A DNA stretch of 64,000 bases from Isoetes taiwanensis (Eukaryota; Streptophyta; Lycopodiopsida; Isoetales; Isoetaceae). This document shows, piece after piece, positions 12,937 to 25,219 of this stretch. The stretch's first letter is position 1; each line of letters starts with the position of its first letter. The stretch spans positions 854,494 through 918,493 of the forward strand of contig JAJEKV010000047.1 in the NCBI GenBank assembly GCA_021234155.1. The letters run 5' to 3'. Under the pieces are notes generated by a model that did not search any database, was not told the DNA's origin, and saw only the letters and a list, made by a program, of their open reading frames with translations. A program made the position numbers and the translations under genes.

Positions 12937-13867
12937 CTTCAAATTCCAATAATTAATGTAAAAGAGTCATAACCATATGCTGGTGCATTGAGTTCAAATT
13001 GTTCCTTCTTATTTGATGCATTAAAGACATGCGGCAACTTAAGAGACATACAGACTGGCATACCTTTGTGTTGATGATTAAAAGCCATAGACTGTATAAT
13101 TGCCATATAAAGGCTAGCACCAGAGAAATTATCACACAGGCCCTGTCCATCAGATAAAACTTTTAATCATGTCATGCAGAGATTTTTACTAAAAAATGCA
13201 TTGCACATGCCTTTGCAGCTAGACCTCACGACATCACATCTAAATATCAATTCCCACAGATTAGAGAGCAAACTTTGGCAGATAGACATGTTGGCCCATA
13301 CTAAGGTGAGAATCCGAAATGCAAATGGCATGGCAAGATAAATCACGTCTCAAATGACAGGACGCCATTATTCTGTGATGCCGGGAACTATGATCTTCAG
13401 TATGATCTTAATGACGGCTGGGATAGAGCTACGATAAATACGAGCTACGAAAGCCCTGAATTTACCTTTGTGGAGCATCTTCTGATCTAACCATAGGCGA
13501 CGAACCATCTTTGTGGAGTGGGGCATCTTCTGATCTAACCTAGGCGACGGTCCAGAACGGCCATCGAATTTTGAAGAAAATCTATTCTCTAGATCATGAT
13601 GGAATGGCTTAAGCCCTAACCAACTCAGATTTTTTGACAGGTGGATAGGGTAAGGGCGGATCCCATTACACCGTTTTTTGAATTTCTGAGTTTGCCATGT
13701 CAGCCAAACCCAACCCGAGCAACCATTCTTAGGCTACGTTCCCATGAGCCTAACCCGACTTCGAAATTCAAAGGTGTCCAACTGCAGCTTTCAAAAATCC
13801 TCCACCATTTCTAAAAACTCAAGTCAATTTTAAAGTCAGGCGACAGCATGGGAATGTATCCTTATTC
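12937..13867. other. No gene recognised; short duplication near 13.5 kb
   Basis: The phrase 'tttgtggag...catcttctgatctaacc.taggcgacg' occurs twice in tandem (about 13467-13510 and 13511-13550). On the minus strand this contains ATG codons followed by an open stretch ending at a GTAAAT donor-like site near 13475. It could be a first exon of the small gene at 10273-11850, but the phase does not fit simply. Nothing else was supported. Confidence 0.4.
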
Positions 13868-13870
13868 TTA

Positions 13871-14040
13871 GGGTGAAATCACACTATACCCCCGCCCAGA
13901 AATCCGCACCCTGCCCAGGAAATCTTGCGTCTCGGGCACCCTGAGTGTGATAGAGGGGGCGCCCAAGAATTTGAAACGCAAGAATTTTATTGGCGGATGA
14001 AAATTTCAGATCCTGGGCGGGCACAAGTGTGATTTCACCC
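13871..14040. mobile_element. MITE 1, Tourist-like, with TTA target duplication
   Basis: Terminal inverted repeats GGGTGAAATCACACT are perfect over 15 bases (13871-13885 and 14026-14040) and extend with mismatches through the CCGCCCAG motif to about 28 bases. The element is flanked by TTA on both sides (13868-13870 and 14041-14043). A TTA or TWA target duplication and a GGG-start terminal repeat fit non-autonomous PIF/Harbinger elements. At 170 bases it encodes nothing. Confidence 0.8.
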
Positions 14041-14043
14041 TTA

Positions 14044-14776
14044 AGGTGAAATCACACATGTGGCCGCCCAAGATTAAAAAAAAAAAAAAAGCTTCAACTA
14101 ATCACAAAGCAGTATTTCTCAAACTTGGACGCAGGGTGCCCAAAACACAAAATTTTTGGCCACCCCTAATATTCATGGGTGGAGATACCCCTGACCAAGA
14201 TCATGGCCACTGCCAGCTCAGCACACGTTGCAGAAGGGGCAAATTTAGGGTTCGTATGCATACAAAGAGTATCGATTTAAGGATCGATTGAAGCCCGTCG
14301 GCATTAGATTTCAAGCTGGAATACCGAAGAACAAAAATTCGAATAGCTTGATTTGCCCTGGAATGAAGTCAAAGATCGATTTTTTTTTTTTTTGTTTTAG
14401 ACGGTGAAAATCATTTGGACTGAAGCTCCAACAGCACACCAATTTGCTTGCAATGAAACCGAAAAATAGATTTCCGCAAAAATTCGATTGATTACAACGG
14501 ATTTGGTTGCAGTTTAAGCACAAAAGTAGATTTCCTTGCCCTAAAATTCTTTTCTCTATTCCTCGACATAAATCCAACACGGTAGCGAATTAAATCAGAT
14601 TTCCTTGCCCTAAAATTCTTTTCTCTATTCCTCGACATAAATCCAACATGGCAACGAGATTTTTGACATGGCATTCTAATCTTGGCCGCAGGTGTGACAA
14701 GAATTTCTTAGGCATCTTCATCCCCTGTCCAAGACTCACAAAATCGATTCCTGGCCGACCACTAGTGTGATCACCC
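14044..14776. mobile_element. MITE 2, related termini, abutting MITE 1
   Basis: The left end AGGTGAAATCACACATGTGG and the inverted right end GGGTGATCACACTAGTGGTC are related to each other and to MITE 1. It is flanked by TTA at 14041-14043 and 14777-14779, so it shares one TTA with MITE 1. Its 733 bases encode no protein. Inside, a 52-base block (gatttccttgccctaaaatt...) is repeated with a 67-base period at 14531-14582 and 14598-14649. There are A-rich and T-rich runs at about 14077-14091 and 14380-14394. Confidence 0.7.
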
Positions 14777-14779
14777 TTA

Positions 14780-16214
14780 GGAGAGATTCCACTATGGTGG
14801 ACGTTCTTTGAGGACGTGGAATTGAAGCTCCTCAATTTGATCAACAATTTTTAAAGGTGATTCCACATTATCAAACATAAAAAATCCACGTAAGACACAT
14901 TAAACGATCAAGAAAGAAAAATAAAACAAAAAAAAACAAGGTGCTGCGCACGGAGGGTTGCCCTTAGTTTTCTGTGGGTAAAGTGGCTTAAATCAAACCG
15001 TATGGAATCAAAATTTCTACGTCAAACCCCCATCATATATATCGACTCAATATTTAAATTAAAGTAGACCCCTACCATGTTCTTATAATCAGTTTGTAGA
15101 TCCCCTACATTCATCTAGAAGCCCATCTACAAGTCTCGCTCGATCGAGTTGTGTATGTAATTAAGTACTTGGATGTTCTAGAAATGTCTGAACGTGTTTT
15201 ATGTCTTTGTCTATAATGTTGTTGGGCGAGTGGCAACGTATAGGAGAGTCGGAAAGAACTAGGAATGAAAGTGCATACCCAGTTCATTTTGAGTACTAAA
15301 GAGGGTATGTAATGTTTGTGTTAGCCACACATTTTTTGTTATCACAACGTCCTTCATAGCATTTGGTTTTTTGTAACAACTAGAGGCACTACTTCTTTGC
15401 TTTATTTCTGAGCATGTGTATGTACTACTGTAGATATGCAAACTATGTATTAGTATATTTAGACAAGTCATAATTTCATGGAATGGAATGATATGAAAAT
15501 AGCTTCATGTGTAAATGCGAAAGATGTTCTCAATCATATGATGTGATGTTTTTGAAAATAAGAAGCGCATGTAATTTTTTTTATTGCATAGAGCAAGAGT
15601 AGGTTGTCTTTGGAACTTTCGAATTGACCTATTTTAGACTTTCGAAAACAATACATATGGTGTTTATGCAATAAATTTAGATTATATGTTTTTGAATACG
15701 TGATCATGTGGATTATTGTCAAATTTCTTCCAGTTTAGCTTTTAGAACAAGCACACATATACCGTAATACTTTTAACTATTTCATTGATTTATTTACATT
15801 TTTATTTTTTTCCTTGCGTAATTTAAGAGCTGCTAGAAAGAGGAAGATAATCGTCCCTCCGTGAGTTACCAAAATTATAAAGCATGATAAAGTACCTAAT
15901 GAAATAACCAACTGCTTTCAAAGCCTCATCTTTGACCTTTAGATCGATCTGCATTAACTAAACATTAAACTTGAATAAATATAACATTTGCACAAACTTT
16001 TCTATCATGTACATATTACACGTAAAAAATATACATTTTTAAACGAACCGTCCTTTTTGCTGGTAGCTATCCACCACGTCCCTAGCAAGATGATTCTCAA
16101 GCCCGCCTACATCGCCTTTATCCTTTTACAAAGAAGGTAGAACAAAATAATAAAGTCAATAAAATAATGAATACCTTTAATACACAAAGACAAACTAAGC
16201 ACTACAAAGATAGA
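14780..16214. other. No gene recognised
   Basis: AT-rich sequence without a supportable coding region, RNA gene or clear repeat. The first ~60 bases carry 'aggtgattccacattatc', weakly like the MITE termini just upstream. Confidence 0.55.
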
Positions 16215-16730
16215 TCGCATCGATCCGAGCCATCGGATCGCCATTCTAGAATGGGACGAGCATGCATGTCATGCATGCATCAGGTCGGCGCATGCCCGTT
16301 TTGGTTGGGAGTTTGCTATTTCGGTAGCATTTTTCGCATCCACGACTCATCGGCGCTTCCTCTTCTCTCGCCATACCTTATTCTCTTTGAATTGTTTCCG
16401 GCGGGGAGGGGCTTCTTCACCTTTGCTTAGCCAATTTGGCGTATCTTTCATGCTATCCTTTTTAGGCCTTTGGCCTCGTCCCCGTGACCTTCGTCCCCTC
16501 GATCCTAGTTTGTCGGGAAGTTCTCTCCGGTCGGGCGGTTTGTTGGTTTCTTGAGTCCCATTCTAGAATGCGCATCGATCCGAACCATCGGATCGCCATT
16601 CTAGAATGGGACGAGCATGCATGTCATGCATGCATCTTGGCGGCGATGCCGTTTGGTTGGGGAGTTCGCTATTTTAGGCGCATTTCTGCATCCACGACTC
16701 ATCGGCGCTTCCTCTTATTCTCTTTGAACC
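16215..16730. repeat. Dispersed repeat in two direct copies, with a 56-base interrupted palindrome
   Basis: A block of about 165 bases starting 'gcatcgatccgagccatcgg' and containing 'gcatgcatgtcatgcatgcat' occurs at about 16216-16385 and about 16571-16735. The second copy is preceded by TCCCATTCTAGAATG, whose inverse ends the palindrome at 16611, so 16556-16611 has 15-base perfect arms with an inner GATCCGA/TCGGATC pair. The same 'tttgttggtttcttg..gagtcccattctagaat' phrase recurs at 17179-17216. No protein family is evident. Confidence 0.65.
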
Positions 16731-16945
16731 CACCCTCCCCCCCTTCTTTGTTTATTATATTTTGTACAAGTTCTGTTTATCATGTTTTTCCACCACCGGT
16801 GATGCTATTCTCTGGTATGTTTTCTCGCTTGTTGTGTTGGTGATGTGGTGATGTTGGCGAGGCGGCGGCATCTGTTCGACTTCTCCATGCGGGGGTTTTG
16901 GGAGCGATTCTATGCCTTTACGTTTGTCTAAGCCCCTTGCGAAGG

Positions 16946-17009
16946 GCTTATCACTAGGGTTTTCCTCTCGAAAACCCGAAAGGCGGGGTTTTTAATCCCG
17001 GTGATAAGC
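16946..17009. repeat. Nested inverted repeat able to form a cruciform
   Basis: Outer arms GCTTATCACTAGGG (16946-16959) and CCCGGTGATAAGC (16997-17009) pair with one small bulge. Inside them AAAACCC and GGGTTTT pair around an eight-base loop. The function is unknown; a small foldback element is the simplest reading. Confidence 0.6.
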
Positions 17010-20000
17010 TTTCGGCGGTACATCAACCACTCATCTATTAGCATTGTATTTGTTTTGGGGTCCAAATGATATAATTGGATTTTCCCTTTATTTTTCGTAG
17101 GTAGTTCGTGATGTGTGCGGCTACCCATCATCCCACCATTGTAGAAAATCACGAGATGAATGAGAAGCCTATCTCGGCGGTTTGTTGGTTTCTTGCGAGT
17201 CCCATTCTAGAATATATCAGCAAGATCATATATGAAGCATCAACCTTCAAAAGGCATGCCCCAAAAAATGTTTGGTTTCTACAACACAAGACATTTATCA
17301 CCTACACATTGGCTCATGAATTTGCCAGTAAATCTCGACTTGTATGGCAAATCATTTTTATTTCATTCAATAAAAGTTGTCAAAAGTACCTTGAGATGAT
17401 AGAAGAGGTCAACTCCATTTAAATACTCCATCACAATGTATAAGTTTGCAACGGTTTGAAAAACATATCTCAATATTACAATGAATGTGTGCTTAGCTGC
17501 CTATGTATGTACAAAAATAAGCACAAAAACATTTGTTGAAACTACTGAATGGTGAAGAGTATCACCTAAAGTATATATGGTGTTCAGTTTTTACCCGTTC
17601 TACTATTTTTTTTATTGAGATCGTCCTTGCTCACGACTTCCATTGCAAAAAACACAGATACAATGGCAAAAAATTTACTTACGGAGGATCTCATTCACTA
17701 CATTAATTGTCTGTACAAACTCCTCATCACTCAAATAGCTTCAATGTGTTCTTTCAGGGATAAGATGAGCGGGATCAAAGGCTCTGAATCAAGGGCAAGC
17801 ACCGCTCACTTTGCCTACTCTTGTCTTTGTAATCAAAAATCCCTGCAGCTTGGTTTTGAAGGCAAACTCTTTCCTTTTGTTCTTGGGACATTCTATCGAT
17901 TTCAAATCTGCATGCATTCCCATATTCGAGCCCAAAAAAATCTGGTATTATTTCGCTCTTCATCCACTAAATCACACGCCCCAAGATCTAAAGCGAGGAC
18001 CAAGCACCTAAGTAGCCGGGTTTATCTACTAAATCACGAGACTCAAAATCTAAAAGCGTTTCCAGAGTGGCTGCCCGAAGAACAAGGGCCACTGAGATAG
18101 TTTACCGATAATAGGTTTGGAGCAATTATTGGCATATTCTGGGCATATATACCGCATATACCTAGAATATGCCACAAACCCATAAGACCTTTTTTTTTTT
18201 TTTGGGAGGATAATACAACTCAAAGTCTGAGTATACGCGATAAAGGGAAACATTTGCTCAAGTAGACACAATATTTTTTTTTTTGCACAAGGCTTTATTT
18301 CACGCCTCAAAAGTAGCGGATGCCATTGAATTGGCTCTATAACAAATTATCTTACCGGAATTGGCTCCGTGTAAGAATTTAAGAAAACTATATGAATCGG
18401 ATGGGGATCTTTGCCGGACTAGAGCCCTAAGGAAGTTGGAGCCGGTGTTTCTTTGCTTGGGAGGCTAGTGCAGAGGGCGTCTAGATGCCGAGGCGATGGG
18501 CGAGGTGGTGGCGCATGAGGGAAGATAGATTTTAATGAAGGCTAAAAAGATACTTATATCAAAAAAGATCTCACGTTACTTTATCTGAAGAAGCATGCAA
18601 AGGATATGTAGATATTTTATTTTATGCTCAAGATCTCTAGACCCTATTTTCGTTGAAGTTTGCTTCATGCTTAGGGTTACCGGGGGTGTGAAAATGCACA
18701 ACGAAGGTCTTCCACAATTGCCACAATAGATACATAGAGAATTTGGAAACATCAAAAAACTTTAGAAATGTGTTTAGGTTCCAATATGATAGTCATAGTC
18801 TCAAACCGCATGGTGATTTCTTCACACAATCTCATTATGTCTTTTAAATATTTACCGCGATGTGATATTAAAATCTCAGATATCCTTTAAATGTTTATAA
18901 TGCATGTTGATCACAATGTAGAAAAACACCGAAGCCCTGAGTCCGAGATGGTAATACATAAGATCACACTTGTCGCATACGCTATCGTTGCAAGATGGAA
19001 GAAAGACATACAAGAAATTAAATAAAACGAATCTAATAAGGGAGGGCAATCGGTAATATTCCTGTGCTTAGTTTAAAAAAAATAAAAGAATGAATTTCTG
19101 GTTGTCTCTAAGAAAGAATTTTAGGACATTTAACTATCGTTATGTGGTAATACATAAGAGTTAAAATGACAAGCTATAGCTTGCCCTCTTCCTTCCCCGT
19201 TGCTTCATCACCATTACAAGCATCTGACCAAAGGTAAAAAGGCTCTACTACATTGCATGAGATGTCATTTAAAAACAGAGAGCGGAGTTTGCAGTAGAGG
19301 TAAAGAAGTACGAATATCAACTCTGTCTGTATTTACAGCTACTAAAATGATTGCAAAAACTGTATCCTTGTATTCAGCATTGGAAAAAGATGTACAAAGA
19401 TTGCTTGGACAACATACTCTGCCAGCCAAATGTATTTACATTTGGTGAGATCATCTGTTGACGAATACTTGATGTATCAATTCTTTTTTCCAATTGAAAA
19501 ACATGATGAAAATATTCTTAACAATCAAACAAACTGAGCAAATAGAACATGGGTGATGCTCCGGTTCTGAATATACCAGCAATGCAAAGCAATCCTAATA
19601 AGCATGGTTCATTGTTAAATGATTATGAAGGTTGAATCCAAATGTCTACTAGCATTTTTTATATCTTGGTTCATTGCCAAATTGTGTCTGGCTCATCCTG
19701 TGCAAATTCAAGTGCAGCCTTAATGCATCAGCAAACATAACATAGCAAACACAACATATCAGTCAACAGAATATGACAACTATACAAAGACGGGACATAT
19801 ATACCATGTTGACCTATTTCTTGCCAGATTAGTTTGACATGTGGATGGTCAAAAGACCAAATAACAAATCTTTATTAGATGATAGCAATTCTGAAGGAAG
19901 CTGCCTGGTGTGCCTTCCATGACACAATTACACAAATCTGCAAGTACTTCCCAATACGGCAACCTAATTTTATAAAAAGAAAATAAATACCATGCCCCAA

Positions 20001-20193
20001 ATTTAAGCCATGGAGTCTTATACTTTCTCTTGTCAATAGCATATGCAAAGTCTATTGGACAAGTCATTCCTGTTGAGGCAATAAATGTCTCCACAGTTTT
20101 GTTAATATAGTTGTGCATTATGTAACCCAGAAGTCATGGCAGTCAAATCTCTAGAAGGATACTTCTATCAAGGGCTGAAGAAGCGGACTCCAC
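17010..20193. other. No gene recognised
   Basis: No coding region with family signature on either strand. It holds a short palindromic relic at 18128-18177 (listed separately) and a T-run near 18187-18203. A second T-run near 18272-18283 is followed by sequence reading GAAATAAAGCCTTGTGC on the minus strand, which resembles a poly(A)-tailed minus-strand fragment of unknown origin. Confidence 0.45.
18128..18177. repeat. Palindromic element, relative of the 24.3-kb duplicated repeat
   Basis: GGCATATTCT and AGAATATGCC are perfect inverse copies, followed by 'acaaacccataa'. The same palindrome plus 'acaagcccacataa' is found in both units of the 24234-24546 repeat, so these belong to one dispersed family. 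Confidence 0.65.
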
Positions 20194-20347
20194 CTGAAAG
20201 GCATCCTTGAGTAGATGGTAAAGCAAAATGATTTGCTTTTCCGCCCTTGCACATGATCGCCCAAAATAGTTTCATAATGAACCCTAGCAATGCAAAGGTT
20301 TTTGAATCGAAATGACCATTTTGAAAGAGCATGCCACCTCCTTTAGC
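20194..20347 (-). CDS. Candidate internal exon, product unknown
   Basis: On the minus strand CTTGCAG precedes an open stretch of 154 bases that ends at CAG/GTGGAG. It reads AKGGGMLFQNGHFDSKTFAL then LGFIMKLFWAIMCKGGKANH and on to a serine-leucine-rich end. The splice-like borders and coding-like composition suggest an exon. I do not recognise the protein and cannot link it firmly to neighbours. Confidence 0.3.
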
Positions 20348-21840
20348 CTGCAAGATCCAGTCTTTGCTACAAATAAACTAAAAGGAAGAAAAATGGAAGG
20401 AAGCAGAAGCAAGGAAGAAAAGAGGGGAACAGAGTGGCAAACTGTGGCATCAATAATATGCTGAAGCCACCAGGGTACAGAAGCATTAGCTGTGACAATG
20501 TAATTACTTTAAATCTTACCTAATAATGTGAGGGACTAGACCATCTGCACTCTAGGTCTTGATAGTTGTGCCAGTTTGCAAAACTCACTCTCTCTCATCG
20601 ATGCTTCACTTGCTATACATATCCACAAGGGCCCTCCTAACAAAAACTTCAAAGCCAAGACCCTTCTCAGTTACCTACTCATGATCCAATAGACGCACTC
20701 CCTTGCAGATTGGGCCCCTGCCTTAAAAAAACCATTATAAATCCAAAGAAGCTTTAGGAGTTACAAATATAATTAGCATTAGCATTCTCTGGTAAAAATA
20801 TCATGAAAGCAAGATTTGAAGTTAAGAGCAAATTCTGGCATATATTATTAATTAGATGTATACCTTTGAGATCTACACATAGATATCTTACCACTGAAAA
20901 AGATATATTATGTGTGTTAAAAGCTCTGCTATTCTGCTTGCCTCTGCCAAGGTCTGTAAGTTCTTTTTTATTTTTGTGTGTGTTTTTTTTTGTTCGCACA
21001 AATCAACGCAGAATGTCCCCTGTCTATCTCTGCTCCGGCCACGATTTTGTCATTTGTTGCATCTCTTTGCTTTGGACCTAATATATAAAACACACATAAA
21101 ACACTCATAGGACAACAATATCTACACGACTGTATAATCACCAAAATAACCTCCAAGCTCACGTGCCTCAATCCACAACAAATGCTTCTATGATGAACAT
21201 GATCGCCTCTTATCATGATCCTACATTTGGAACTTTCGTGATGGAGACCAGTTTGATGAACAAAATCTATGAAACACAAACTCATTCAAGGCTCTTTTCA
21301 GCTATAGCCCAAGGAAGTCCGATTGTAGTTCAAAGCCAGGTTTTAGAAGAGTAAGTAGGGTGCCTATAACTTCAAACGCACTAGATGCATAAAATATGGA
21401 ATATAAAATCCATATGACATTGGATGCACGTACACAATGTTGTGACACAATGACAGATTTAAAATCTAAAGAAAATAAGAATGCGATGTGCCATTCATAC
21501 TTCTTAAACAACAATGGGGATTAGGTCAAAATAGTGACTATAGAGATCAATGCTATGTTAAATCGGGGATATGTCGCCTTTGCAACATAAGTGTCTCCTA
21601 GAGACCTCGGACTTTAAAGGATCCCACTTATAATGTGTCAAATTCCGACCGATTCTGTAAAAGTAGCTTCAAAGGCATATCACCAGATTCCAAAATATAG
21701 TTTTTCAGAGACAAAAACTACTGATTCATTCCAAGAGAGACATATGAGGTGTATGCAGGACCCTATATCATAATCTAGACAACTAAACGCTTATAATTTC
21801 AAATTAATATTAAGAGAAGAGGCAAGTAGATTAACTGTAC
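20348..21840. other. No gene recognised between two candidate exons
   Basis: Possibly intronic for a minus-strand gene containing the candidate exons at 20194-20347 and 21841-21909. Overlapping open frames at 20750-21290 on both strands have no family signature and lie around T-rich runs. Confidence 0.35.
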
Positions 21841-21909
21841 CGCAGTTATATACAAACGATCCCCAATCACTTTTCCCTTGTAGGGAATAAATCGAGCTTG
21901 ATACTTCAT
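21841..21909 (-). CDS. Candidate 23-codon exon, product unknown
   Basis: TTTTGTGTAG precedes and GTACAG follows an open 69-base stretch on the minus strand. It reads MKYQARFIPYKGKVIGDRLY then ITA. Both ends are in phase 0. The composition is protein-like but the family is not recognised. Confidence 0.3.
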
Positions 21910-22389
21910 CTACACAAAACATGGTGCTAAAATATTAGAAGAACATCCAATGAGCCTATAGAAATGGGTCATTAGTAGATGTTTGAAGACATTATGACAG
22001 AGTAACCTTAACATTAATAGCTTAAAGACTTTGAGCACAATGTTCAAGCATTCCTTATAACCAAAAAAAAATCCTGGGTGTGTATCAATAATATCAAGGC
22101 CATGCGGCCCATGCTAGAGGATCATGCTATCGACAAATTATGATCAGCAAATGGACCGCATTAACACCAATACGTATAACCTTTTCCCCATGGAAGCTTT
22201 TCAGATGGGCCTTTTCCGAGCATATATAGACCGCACAGCCATTCCAAGTGAGCCAAGACAATGGAGGGAACTACTATGTTCGTGGGATGCGAAGCAATTA
22301 ACTATCTATTGAATGTTGAATTACTTTTTGCTAAATGTAGATGAGCTAATACAACACAAAGTAGATAAACAATCAGAACAACTTCTAAA

Positions 22390-23467
<1,078 letters not shown>

Positions 23468-23469
23468 TC

Positions 23470-24233
23470 TTAAATCTGGAGACCTTAGAGAAGCCCAAGA
23501 GCTTTAGATTAAAGATGTATTTATAAGGTGGTATAGTATATATCGTAATCTCCCGACCCAAGACTTCGCCTGTAACTCCCAAACCCTCGAAGAGTCGGAA
23601 CACCTTTATTGTTTGGCCCGAAATCGATCGCAGACAAAGGGCATCGCCAAGATTAGCCTCCTTAGTACACAAATTTTTCCATGTTTTTTTTTTGAAAACT
23701 GCTACCTAGCCCCAAACATGATCACATACGCTATTTCAAGGTAATCGAGAATGGCACCGATATAATCTTGCAATGAGTTACTCTTCATATCAACATCCCG
23801 AAGCCTCCAAAGATGTGTTCGGGCATTTTAATTTTGTGATATTTTGGTTGATGCATGCTACGTTAATCTTCCATGGTCGCAGCTTGGAACCCATATTGTC
23901 GCTTCCCACCATCTTGTCAATTTTTGGCTGAAAATATGTTGCTAGATCTCTAAAAGCGGGGTGTTTGGTAAGAAACGGTGGTTTGTGCCATAGATTTCAG
24001 TCTAATTCATCCAATTCGGTCGTTGCCAAGGGAAGGACTAGTTTAGCCGATGTAGTTGGCCAAGCTGTGAAGGTGAGCCACGGACTGGGGGTGTATTCAA
24101 ACTCCAGCACATCCTTACTTGCACCTACACCTAAAATGTCCACTGTTCCACCATCGCTGCAACTCCTAGCTCCATTTTGTCTTCCTTTAACTACAAGATC
24201 CCGCGCAAAGAAGAAGCCGCTTACCGCCACCTT
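23470..24233. other. No gene recognised upstream of the peroxidase pseudogene
   Basis: Open frames on both strands around 23965-24297 overlap each other and run into the duplicated repeat at 24234. Neither shows a known family. A T-run lies at about 23682-23693. Confidence 0.45.
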
Positions 24234-24546
24234 GTTGAAACATCGTCCATCCAGAATACACCTGACCGCCAATTTACAGGGAACACTAGGTTTTTAGCAG
24301 TCACCAGCATATTTTAAGCATATTCTAGTACATACCTAGAATATGCCACAAGCCCACATAAACAAGGGTTTGCCCCCTTAGGGCCGCATTCCGGTTGAAA
24401 CATCGTCCATCCAGAATACACCTGACCGCCAATTTACAGGGAACACTAGGTTTTTAGCAAATACTCCTGACATATTTTAAGCATATTCTAGTACATACCT
24501 AGAATATGCCACAAGCCCACATAAACAAGGGTTTGCCCCCTTAGGG
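24234..24546. repeat. Tandem duplication with 160-base period, each unit with an 11-bp palindrome
   Basis: Unit 1 (24234-24393) and unit 2 (24394-24546) both run from 'gttgaaacatcgtccatcca' to 'gggtttgcccccttaggg'. They are nearly identical except for a three-base change after 'tttttagca'. Each contains GCATATTCTAG...CTAGAATATGC around a short spacer, then 'ccacaagcccacataa'. The near identity implies a recent duplication. Confidence 0.85.
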
Positions 24547-25008
24547 GCAACCCAAAAAACAAAATAGAGGACTTTATGTATGACATGACAAAATTGTATT
24601 GGGCTTTTAATTGAAATTAAACGTTTTAAAGTCATAGTCGAATCTCACCCTTATTATGCAAAAACAACTTACGATGCATTCTGGCATCTCCTTCAATGGT
24701 GCCGTGCCACGTGGCACATTTTCCTATCCAGGAATATTAAAGCCAAATTTGTTGCTTTTTGTTACATCGCAGTCCCTTTATTTACCTCATATTCCATCTT
24801 TTTTACCTTACATTCCATTTTTTTTATCCATGACTAGAATGCAACATAAGTTATTTTTACGTAACAAAATGAAACCTCGCGTTACGGCGGTCTCATCAGG
24901 CTCCGGCCTGGCGGCACAGTTTACCCTACCGAAATGCAGGGGAAGTTCCCATTCTTGTATATAGACCCACATTCTAAAAACTGGAAAACAAGGATGAAGA
25001 CTACAAGA
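24547..25008. other. No gene recognised
   Basis: Sequence between the tandem duplication and the poly(A) end of the minus-strand L1-type element. The open frame at 24656-24964 has no family signature. Confidence 0.45.
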
Positions 25009-25219
25009 TTTTTTTTTTTGAAGGACGTCATACTTTATTAACAACACTCCATCATAGTACATAATACAATGCAGAGACAGGAATAAAAAACCCAATGGAC
25101 AATCAGATCCAACTGAGCAGGGCCACCCATCTAAGCATGACAGTATAATGCAGTTCACACTATTCTCTTCTCCTACAAAGAGAAGAATAATATATAATCA
25201 TATTTATAGAAAAGTTACT

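Noticed and set aside
18184-18310. Poly(A)-tailed L1-family insertion like those at 25 kb and 63 kb
   Set aside because: There are T-runs and an AATAAA-like signal on the minus strand, but the terminal GTCCTTC is absent and no coding remnant is attached.
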